This document shows positions 34,649-41,341 of a DNA stretch of 64,000 bases, piece after piece. The position numbers were made by a program, and so were the translations under genes. The notes beneath the pieces are model-generated. The model was not told where the DNA came from. It saw only the letters and a program-made list of their open reading frames with translations, and made no database searches. Source of the DNA: Roseobacter sp. MH60115 (GTDB taxonomy: Bacteria > Pseudomonadota > Alphaproteobacteria > Rhodobacterales > Rhodobacteraceae). The stretch is from assembly GCF_015644665.1 (NCBI RefSeq), contig NZ_JADOBQ010000001.1, positions 124,001 to 188,000 of the forward strand. Reading direction: 5' to 3'. Numbering within the stretch: the first letter of the stretch is position 1; every line of letters begins with the position of its first letter.

Positions 34649-35914
34649 ATGACCACACTGCTTGGCTGCATCGCCGATGATTTCACCGGTGCGACGGATC
34701 TTGCCGGTCTGCTGGCCCGCAGCGGCGTGCGCGTGTCCTTGCGTATCGGCGTGCCGAAAGGGCCGCCAGAGGAAACCGCTGCTTTCGAGGTGATTGCGCT
34801 CAAGTGCCGAACAGCACCTGTTGCGGAGGCTGTTGCCGACTGCCGTGCGGCATTGGCGTGGCTGAGAGAGGCCGGAGCGCAGCGGTTTTTCTGGAAGTAC
34901 TGCTCTACTTTCGACAGTACCGAAAAGGGCAACATCGGCCCGGTTGCCGAGGCGCTGATGACCGATCTGGGTGCGCAGCAGACGATCTATTGCCCTGCCT
35001 TTCCCGAAAACGGGCGTTCCATCTTCATGGGCAACCTCTTCGTTGGGCAGCAGCCTCTGGCCGAAAGCCCGATGAAGGATCACCCGCTGACACCGATGAC
35101 GGACAGCAACCTGATGCGCCTGCTCGCGCCGCAGGTTACCGGGTCGACCGGGCTTGTGGACCGGCTGACCGTGGCGCGGGGGGCGGCGGAGATTGGTGTG
35201 GCACTGGCCCGATTGGCGGATGATGGGGTCGCGCATGTGGTCGTCGATGCGGTGGCCGATGCCGATCTGCAGGAGATCGCAACAGCCTGTCGGGATATGC
35301 CGCTGCTGACCGGCGGCAGTGCGCTCGCGATGCCTCTGCCGTCACTCTATGCGCAGGATGGCAAACTGGACGTTGACGGCGCCAAGGCTGCACCACCGCA
35401 GATCGAACCGGGGGCAATTGTCCTGTCGGGCAGCTGTTCGGCCATGACGCGCGCGCAGGTGGCGGACTATGCCAAGGACGCGCCAAGTTACCGACTCGAT
35501 CCTCTAGTTCTGGCCCGCGACGGGGCCGGGGCGGCACTTGACTGGTTGGCGACACAATCTCCGGACGCCGCTCCGATCATCTATGCCACAGCAGAACCGG
35601 AGGACGTGCGCGCCGCGCAGGCGGAGCTGGGCACCGCGCAAGCCGGGGAGGTGGTCGAGGCTGCCCTGGCCAAACTCGCCATCGCAGCGCGGGATCGCGG
35701 GACGCGCCGTTTTGTCGTCGCTGGCGGCGAGACATCTGGCGCTGTGACACAGGCGCTTGGTGTCACCCGTCTCGACATTGGCGCAGAAATCGCGCCCGGC
35801 GTGCCGTGGACATTCTGCGAGAGCGGCGGTCACCAGATCGCGCTGGCTCTGAAGTCAGGTAATTTCGGGTCCGAGGGCTTTTTCGGCACCGCACTGGCAA
35901 AACTGGGGGATTAA
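34649..35914 (+). CDS. otnK: 3-oxo-tetronate 4-kinase (DUF1537 family)
   Basis: 421 residues. N-terminal LLGCIADDFTGATDLAGLL is the DUF1537 signature, followed by KYCSTFDSTEKGNIGP and PAFPENGRSIFMGNLFV. The C-terminal half holds the ATP-binding GGETSGAVTQALG. The family was assigned as acid-sugar kinases; with OtnC and OtnI beside it this member should phosphorylate 3-oxo-tetronate at O4. Confidence 0.9.
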   Translation: MTTLLGCIADDFTGATDLAGLLARSGVRVSLRIGVPKGPPEETAAFEVIALKCRTAPVAEAVADCRAALAWLREAGAQRFFWKYCSTFDSTEKGNIGPVAEALMTDLGAQQTIYCPAFPENGRSIFMGNLFVGQQPLAESPMKDHPLTPMTDSNLMRLLAPQVTGSTGLVDRLTVARGAAEIGVALARLADDGVAHVVVDAVADADLQEIATACRDMPLLTGGSALAMPLPSLYAQDGKLDVDGAKAAPPQIEPGAIVLSGSCSAMTRAQVADYAKDAPSYRLDPLVLARDGAGAALDWLATQSPDAAPIIYATAEPEDVRAAQAELGTAQAGEVVEAALAKLAIAARDRGTRRFVVAGGETSGAVTQALGVTRLDIGAEIAPGVPWTFCESGGHQIALALKSGNFGSEGFFGTALAKLGD

Positions 35915-35917
35915 AGA

Positions 35918-36565
35918 GTGGCGGATACGGCCCTGCGTGAACAGATGTGCCTGCTGGCGAAGTCCCTGTTTGACCGGGGCCTGACCGGCGGCAGCACCGG
36001 CAATATCTCTGCGCGGACCGAGGAGGGCGGCCTGCTGGTGAGCCCCACCGGGACGAGCTTTGGCCGCCTCGACCCGGCACGGCTCAGCCACTTTGACGCG
36101 CAAGGCAATCTGGTCTCCGGCGACGCGCCGACCAAGGAAATGCCGCTGCACGCCGCCTTCTACGACACGCGGAGCACCGCAGGGGCGGTCGTGCATCTGC
36201 ATTCCTGCCATTCGGTCGCCTGGTCGATGATGCCGGGGGTGGACCCGGATAATTTTCTGCCGCCGACGACCCCCTATGCGATCATGAAACTGGGCAAGGT
36301 GAAACTGCTGCCGTTTTTCCGCCCGGGCGATCCGGCGATGGGGGCGGCGGTGCGCGGTCTTGCGGGTAAAAGAACCGCTGTGATGCTGGCCAATCATGGT
36401 CCGGTGGTGGCGGGCAAAGACGTGGAGGCGGCCTGCAATGCCATCGAAGAGCTGGAAGACACCGCGCGCCTGGCCATGATGATGCGCGGCTATGATGCCA
36501 ATATGCTGAGCCCCGGACAGGTTGCCGATCTGGTCACGCATTTCGATGTGGAGTGGGACACATGA
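35918..36565 (+). CDS. otnC: 3-oxo-tetronate 4-phosphate decarboxylase (class II aldolase fold)
   Basis: 215 residues. Class II aldolase/adducin-type domain: GLTGGSTGNISAR, VSPTGTSFG, EMPLHAAFYDTR, and the zinc pair VHLHSCHS with a later ANHG. It decarboxylates 3-oxo-tetronate 4-phosphate to dihydroxyacetone phosphate. Three bases after otnK and overlapping otnI by ATGA, so the enzymes are co-translated. Confidence 0.88.
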   Translation: MADTALREQMCLLAKSLFDRGLTGGSTGNISARTEEGGLLVSPTGTSFGRLDPARLSHFDAQGNLVSGDAPTKEMPLHAAFYDTRSTAGAVVHLHSCHSVAWSMMPGVDPDNFLPPTTPYAIMKLGKVKLLPFFRPGDPAMGAAVRGLAGKRTAVMLANHGPVVAGKDVEAACNAIEELEDTARLAMMMRGYDANMLSPGQVADLVTHFDVEWDT

Positions 36566-37329
36566 CCCGGTTTTCCGCCAACCTCGGGTTCTTGTGGAAT
36601 GATCGGCCCCTGCCGGACGCCATTCGCGCGGCGAAATCCGCCGGTTTTGATGCGGTGGAGTGCCATTGGCCCTATGACATCCCCGCCGCTGAGGTTGCCG
36701 CGGCCCTGTCGGAAACGGGCCTGGGCATGTTGGGGCTCAACACGCGGCGGGGGGATGTCGCCGCGGGCGAAAACGGTCTCTCGGCGCTGGTCGGGCGCGA
36801 GAACGAGGCCCGCGAGGCGATTGATGAGGCGTTGGACTACGCGCGCCAGACAGGAACGGGCAAGGTGCATGTGATGGCCGGATTTGCGCAGGGAGAGGCG
36901 GCCCATGCCTGTTTCATCTCAGCCCTGCGATATGCCTGCGACAAGGCCGCGCCCTTGGGCATCAGCATTTTGATTGAACCGTTAAACCATTACGATGCGC
37001 CGGGGTATTTTCTGAGCACAACCACGCAGGCGCAGCAGATCATTGCGGAAGTGGACCGGCCAAATCTGAACCTGATGTTCGACTGCTACCACGTGCAGCT
37101 GATGGAGGGCGATCTGAGCCACCGGCTGGAAAAGCTGATGCCGCTGATTGGTCACATCCAGTTTGCCAGCGTGCCCGACCGGGGGCCGCCCGACAGCGGC
37201 GAAATCAACTATGCCCATATCTTTGACGTGGTGGCCCGGCTGGGATTCGACGCCCCGCTGGGGGCCGAATATAAATCCACACAGAAAACGGATGAGACAT
37301 TGGGATGGATGACTGAACTTCGCGCCTAG
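36562..37329 (+). CDS. otnI: 2-oxo-tetronate isomerase (hydroxypyruvate isomerase family)
   Basis: 255 residues from ATG 36562. Xylose-isomerase-like TIM barrel: MTRFSANLGFLWND, ECHWPYDIPA, IEPLNHYDAPGYFLST with the metal-binding glutamate, MFDCYHVQLMEGD and GAEYKST. It interconverts 2-oxo- and 3-oxo-tetronate between LtnD and OtnK. Ends the operon, eight bases from the convergent LysR gene. Confidence 0.88.
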   Translation: MTRFSANLGFLWNDRPLPDAIRAAKSAGFDAVECHWPYDIPAAEVAAALSETGLGMLGLNTRRGDVAAGENGLSALVGRENEAREAIDEALDYARQTGTGKVHVMAGFAQGEAAHACFISALRYACDKAAPLGISILIEPLNHYDAPGYFLSTTTQAQQIIAEVDRPNLNLMFDCYHVQLMEGDLSHRLEKLMPLIGHIQFASVPDRGPPDSGEINYAHIFDVVARLGFDAPLGAEYKSTQKTDETLGWMTELRA

Positions 37330-37336
37330 TCACCAC

Positions 37337-38242
37337 CTACAGTCCGAACTGTCCGGCGTGTTGTTCGAACACATTCGTGAAACGATCAATCGCAAGTGGT
37401 AGCTTTTGGTAAGGCGGATAGAAAGCCGTGAGCCAGATCTCAGGCGCGCGCCAATCCTCCAGTACCGTTTGAAGTGTGCCAGCCTCAAGCATGTCGGCCA
37501 CGATAAACCGGGGCAGTAGAACGATCCCGCCGCCCGCCGCAGCCATCTGCGCGAGCAAATCACCATTGTTGCAGGCAAACGCGGGCGTGAGCCGTACAGG
37601 GCGCATCGTCTCCTCCGCATTGTGCGCCAGATGCCAGGTGTCGCCCTCGGATTGATTGGTGTAGCTCAGGCAGCGGTGGTTTGGCAGATCAGCAGGCGTG
37701 GCGAGCGGGGGCGCCTGTTTCAGATAGCCTGATGCTGCCACCAGACAGCGCGGCACCGGGCAGATTTTACGCCAGATCGTTGATTTATCTGCGGGCGCTG
37801 CAGAAATCCGCAATGCCATATCGTAGCCATCCTTGATGATGTCCACAAAGCTGTCGGTCAGGTTGATCCTGAGGTCGATACCCGGGTGTAATTCCGCAAA
37901 TTCGGTCAGGGGGGCCTGCAGAAAGCGGGTGCCGAAGGACAAGGGGCAGCTGACCTGCAATGTGCCGCTCAACGCCTTCTGCTGCGCGCGCGCACCATCA
38001 TCGGCAGCCGTGAGGGCAGAGATCAGGGGGTGCACTTTCTCAAAGTAAACGGCGCCTGCCTGGGTCAGCGATACTTTCCGCGTGGTGCGGACGAAGAGCT
38101 GGACACCAAGGGTCTGCTCAAGGTCTGCAACATGGCGGGTGACAGCGGACGACGAGCTGCCCTGCGCGCGCGCCGCAGCGGTAAAGCTGCCTGCGCTTGC
38201 CACCTCCATAAAAGTCTTGATCCGTTCTAGGTGCCCGGTCAT
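37337..38242 (-). CDS. LysR-family transcriptional regulator
   Basis: 301 residues. N-terminal winged helix ERIKTFMEVASAGSFTAAARAQGSSSSAVTRHVADLE and a periplasmic-binding-like effector domain. Divergent from the glyoxalase-fold dioxygenase gene; a 23-bp inverted repeat (38248-38270) begins six bases upstream of its start, so it probably controls itself and that gene. Control of the convergent threonate operon is less likely from the geometry. Confidence 0.85.
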   Translation of the reverse strand: MTGHLERIKTFMEVASAGSFTAAARAQGSSSSAVTRHVADLEQTLGVQLFVRTTRKVSLTQAGAVYFEKVHPLISALTAADDGARAQQKALSGTLQVSCPLSFGTRFLQAPLTEFAELHPGIDLRINLTDSFVDIIKDGYDMALRISAAPADKSTIWRKICPVPRCLVAASGYLKQAPPLATPADLPNHRCLSYTNQSEGDTWHLAHNAEETMRPVRLTPAFACNNGDLLAQMAAAGGGIVLLPRFIVADMLEAGTLQTVLEDWRAPEIWLTAFYPPYQKLPLAIDRFTNVFEQHAGQFGL

Positions 38243-38247
38243 TTACT

Positions 38248-38270
38248 ATTGTCCCATATTTCGGGATAAT
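38248..38270. promoter_or_regulatory. LysR-type inverted repeat ATTGTCCC-N7-GGGATAAT
   Basis: Eight-base arms with one mismatch around seven bases, directly upstream of the LysR gene and 102 bases upstream of the dioxygenase gene. Placement suits an autoregulatory LysR site. Confidence 0.6.
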
Positions 38271-38372
38271 CATTTCCACAATAATACTCTTATCGCAACA
38301 GTGGGGCGGAACTATCTTTTGTTGCAACCGGCGCCCCTTGCGGGAGCCCCTACCGTTGCAAAGGAACATGCC

Positions 38373-39305
38373 ATGCTTACTCAGATCAAAGGCCTGCATC
38401 ACATGACGTCGCTCGCCAGAGATGCGGTCGAAAACAACAGCTTTTTCACGCAGGTCCTCGGCCTGCGGCGGGTCAAGAAAACGGTGAACTTCGACGCGCC
38501 GGATGTCTACCACCTCTACTACGGGGACGAAGTCGGCACGCCCGGGTCGGTGATGACCTATTTTCCCTTTCCCAACATGGTGAAAGGCAACCGGGGCACG
38601 GGCGAGATCGGGGAGACTGTGTTCTCCGTACCCACAGGATCGCTGCCGTTTTGGCAGGATCGTCTGGCTGCGCGGAACGTACAGGGTCTGGCACGCGAAG
38701 ATCACTTTGGTGAAGCGCGTCTGCGCTTTAACAATCCCGACGGTGAAGGTTTTGCATTGGCGGAGGTTGACGATGACACGCGACCGGCCTGGACCGGCCA
38801 TGGCGTGAGCGCGGATCACGCCATTCGTGGCTTTCACTCTGCCGGGATGCGCCTGCGCGATGATGGCCAGATGGCCGAGCTTCTGACCTTCATGGGCTAT
38901 CAGAAGGTGGACAGGCAGGGGAATGTCACGCGCTACGCCGTCTCGGGCCGTACCGGCGCCAATACCATCGATCTGGTCAATCTGCCGGAGGTTGCACCCG
39001 CGCGTGAAGGGGCGGGTTCCGTGCACCACATCGCTTTTTCCGTGGACAACCGGGCGGCCCAGCTTGAGGTGCGCAAGGCACTGCTCGACACGGGCTATGC
39101 CGTCACCCCGGTGATCGATCGCGATTACTTCTGGGCGATTTACTTTCGCACGCCCGGTGGCGTTCTTTTCGAGGTCGCTACTAATGAGCCCGGGTTCGAT
39201 CGCGACGAGGATACCGCCCATCTGGGAGAAGCCCTGAAGCTGCCCACCCAGCACGAGCATTTGCGTGAGGCGCTGGAAAAGAAGCTGCAGCCGATCCCGG
39301 CCTGA
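38373..39305 (+). CDS. Ring-cleaving dioxygenase-like protein (glyoxalase/VOC superfamily)
   Basis: 310 residues from ATG 38373, with AAAGGAAC upstream. Two vicinal-oxygen-chelate halves: IKGLHHMTSLARDAVENNSFFTQVLGLRRVKKTVNFD and GSVHHIAFSVDN...YFWAIYFRTPGGVLFEVATNEPGF. Metal ligands H (LHHM), H (VHHIAF) and E (FEVATN) are present. Related MhqA/MhqO-type proteins are linked to quinone resistance and hydroquinone cleavage. Regulated, probably, by the divergent LysR. Confidence 0.8.
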   Translation: MLTQIKGLHHMTSLARDAVENNSFFTQVLGLRRVKKTVNFDAPDVYHLYYGDEVGTPGSVMTYFPFPNMVKGNRGTGEIGETVFSVPTGSLPFWQDRLAARNVQGLAREDHFGEARLRFNNPDGEGFALAEVDDDTRPAWTGHGVSADHAIRGFHSAGMRLRDDGQMAELLTFMGYQKVDRQGNVTRYAVSGRTGANTIDLVNLPEVAPAREGAGSVHHIAFSVDNRAAQLEVRKALLDTGYAVTPVIDRDYFWAIYFRTPGGVLFEVATNEPGFDRDEDTAHLGEALKLPTQHEHLREALEKKLQPIPA

Positions 39306-39322
39306 TCCCGACCATCGGGAGG

Positions 39323-39349
39323 CCGCCGCAACCTGTCCCGTTGCGGCGG
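39323..39349 (+). terminator. Hairpin downstream of the dioxygenase gene
   Basis: Perfect ten-base stem CCGCCGCAAC / GTTGCGGCGG with a seven-base loop, 18 bases after the stop. Only a short pyrimidine run follows, so termination may be inefficient or factor-assisted. Confidence 0.55.
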
Positions 39350-39350
39350 T

Positions 39351-39366
39351 TCCTTACGCGTAAGGA
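39351..39366. promoter_or_regulatory. Perfect 16-bp palindrome TCCTTACGCGTAAGGA
   Basis: Sits immediately after the hairpin and 134 bases upstream of scoA. A perfect palindrome of this size is likely a regulator site for the scoAB promoter; no adjacent regulator matches it. Confidence 0.5.
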
Positions 39367-39464
39367 CGTGGAAATGCCGCCTCCCGCCGGAATGTGGTTG
39401 CAAGCCAAGCCGCTGCGCGAAACAGTTGCCCCTAGGATTCGATAATAGATTGTGCGTTTTCCGC

Positions 39465-39485
39465 CCTGGGCGTGATGCGCCCAGG
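39465..39485 (+). promoter_or_regulatory. Hairpin in the scoA leader
   Basis: CCTGGGCG-TGATG-CGCCCAGG, a perfect eight-base stem ending 15 bases before the scoA ATG and just ahead of its GGGGG ribosome site. May influence translation or mRNA stability. Confidence 0.4.
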
Positions 39486-39500
39486 TTGCATGGGGGTTTT

Positions 39501-40205
39501 ATGAAAAAAATCTATGATACGGCGTCCTCGGCGCTGGATGGGGTGTTGCAGGACGGCATGCTGATTGCCGCCGGTGGCTTCGGGCTTTGCGGTATCCCAG
39601 AGTTGCTTTTGCAGGCGATCAAGGACGCGGGCACCAAGGATCTGACCTTTGCCTCCAACAATGCCGGTGTGGATGATTTTGGCATCGGCATCTTGCTGCA
39701 GACCCGGCAGGTCAAGAAGATGATCAGCTCTTACGTCGGCGAAAATGCCGAATTCATGCGTCAGTATCTCAGCGGAGAGCTGGAGTTGGAGTTCAACCCG
39801 CAAGGAACCCTCGCCGAACGCATGCGTGCAGGCGGCTGCGGCATTCCGGGGTTCTACACAAAGACCGGTGTCGGCACGGTGATCGCCGAGGGCAAGGAGC
39901 ACAAGGATTTCGACGGGGAGACCTACATCCTGGAACGCGGTATTTTCGCGGATCTGTCCATCGTGAAAGCCTGGAAAGCGGATGAGACAGGCAATCTGGT
40001 CTTCCGCAAGACCGCGCGCAATTTCAACCCACCGGCGGCGATGTGCGGCAAGGTCTGCGTCGCCGAAGTGGAGGAGATCGTACCGCTGGGTTCGCTCGAC
40101 CCCGACAGCATCCATTTGCCGGGCATCTACGTGCATCGCCTCATCCAGGGCACCCATGAGAAACGTATCGAACAGCGCACCGTGCGCAAGAAGGAGACCG
40201 CCTAA
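39501..40205 (+). CDS. scoA: 3-oxoacid (succinyl-CoA:acetoacetate-type) CoA-transferase, subunit A
   Basis: 234 residues from ATG 39501. Class I CoA-transferase alpha subunit: [23 protein letters not shown] with the CoA-binding [23 protein letters not shown], and [16 protein letters not shown]. Transfers CoA from succinyl-CoA to acetoacetate or a related 3-oxo acid in ketone or aromatic catabolism. Coupled to scoB through TAATG. Confidence 0.92.
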   Translation: MKKIYDTASSALDGVLQDGMLIAAGGFGLCGIPELLLQAIKDAGTKDLTFASNNAGVDDFGIGILLQTRQVKKMISSYVGENAEFMRQYLSGELELEFNPQGTLAERMRAGGCGIPGFYTKTGVGTVIAEGKEHKDFDGETYILERGIFADLSIVKAWKADETGNLVFRKTARNFNPPAAMCGKVCVAEVEEIVPLGSLDPDSIHLPGIYVHRLIQGTHEKRIEQRTVRKKETA

Positions 40206-40828
40206 TGCCGTGGGATCGCAATCAGATGGCCGCGCGGGCGGCGGAAGAGCTCGAAGATGGCATGTATGTCAACCTCGGCATCGGCATCCCGACGCTGGTG
40301 GCCAATTACGTGGGCGACAAGGATATTACCCTGCAGTCGGAAAACGGCATGCTGGGCATGGGGCCCTTCCCGCTTGAGGGCGAGGAAGATGCCGACCTGA
40401 TCAACGCGGGCAAGCAGACGATCACCGAGTTGCGCCGCACGTCGTATTTCGACAGCGCACAAAGCTTCGGCATGATCCGCGGTGGCAAGATCGCGGCGGC
40501 CATTCTGGGGGCCATGGAGGTGGCTGAGAATGGTGACCTCGCGAACTGGATGATCCCGGGCAAGCTGGTCAAGGGCATGGGCGGCGCGATGGATCTGGTC
40601 GCGGGCGTGGGCCGGGTGATCGTGGTCATGGATCACACCAACAAGCACGGCGACAGCAAGCTTCTGACGGAATGTACGCTGCCCCTGACAGGTCAGGGCG
40701 TGGTTGACCGGATCATCACCAACCTCGGTGTGCTGGACGTGGTCGACGGCGGTTTGAAGATTGTCGAGACGGCCGAGGGCGTGACCGAAGCGGAGCTGCG
40801 CGACGCAACAGAAGCCACGATTGTCTGA
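40205..40828 (+). CDS. scoB: 3-oxoacid CoA-transferase, subunit B
   Basis: 207 residues. Beta subunit with NLGIGIPTLVANY and LQSENGMLGMGPFPLEGEED; the glutamate of SENG is the covalent CoA-thioester residue. Forms the active enzyme with ScoA. A strong terminator follows at 40920. Confidence 0.93.
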   Translation: MPWDRNQMAARAAEELEDGMYVNLGIGIPTLVANYVGDKDITLQSENGMLGMGPFPLEGEEDADLINAGKQTITELRRTSYFDSAQSFGMIRGGKIAAAILGAMEVAENGDLANWMIPGKLVKGMGGAMDLVAGVGRVIVVMDHTNKHGDSKLLTECTLPLTGQGVVDRIITNLGVLDVVDGGLKIVETAEGVTEAELRDATEATIV

Positions 40829-40919
40829 TCACCGACGCGCTGCGGGAACTGCAGGCCTTTAAGTGGTGGCAGGTGTCGCGCGGCAGCGAATAGGTCATTG
40901 TAAATGACACCCTAAGTAG

Positions 40920-40950
40920 GCCCTCAGCACAGAGCGCTGGGGGCTTTTTT
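40920..40950 (+). terminator. Rho-independent terminator after scoAB
   Basis: Nine-base stem GCCCTCAGC / GCTGGGGGC (one wobble), seven-base loop, followed directly by TTTTTT. Confidence 0.85.
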
Positions 40951-40984
40951 GTCGGCGAATGGGGCGAAGTCAGGGCGGCGCTTA

Positions 40985-41206
40985 TCAACCTCGCCTTGAA
41001 TCGGGGCGGATGATGGGTCGGGTGACCATCTGAAAGCAAATGGTTTTTCCGTCTGGCGGGCAGGTCGTGCAGGTGATTTCATGGATCGCGCCCAACCTTG
41101 CGTCCATCGCATAGGGTTTCGAGTGGGCCACGTCGTCCCGGTGAAGGGCGGCTATCTCATCGCCTTCATGCAATGTCCCGTCAGGATGTTGGATTTGGGG
41201 CGCCAC
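40985..41206 (-). CDS. Small hypothetical protein
   Basis: 73 residues if started at GTG 41206; there is no strong ribosome site and a later ATG near residue 34 is possible. Soluble, with a CTTC cysteine pair and a third cysteine (KTICFQ). Codon choice is typical of the surrounding genes. Not recognised. It faces the scoAB terminator and lies upstream of, and divergent from, the GGDEF-EAL gene at 41342. Confidence 0.45.
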   Translation of the reverse strand: MAPQIQHPDGTLHEGDEIAALHRDDVAHSKPYAMDARLGAIHEITCTTCPPDGKTICFQMVTRPIIRPDSRRG

Positions 41207-41341
41207 GCCGCCGAACTTTAGGTGCTACGACAGGTTTCGCCACGATCAAGTTTTTAACGCCAATACGATTAGATTTTTATGTGATAACGCGACCTTAAGC
41301 GCAAACGCCTATCGTTTCCCGAGGTTGTCAGAAGAGATGTG

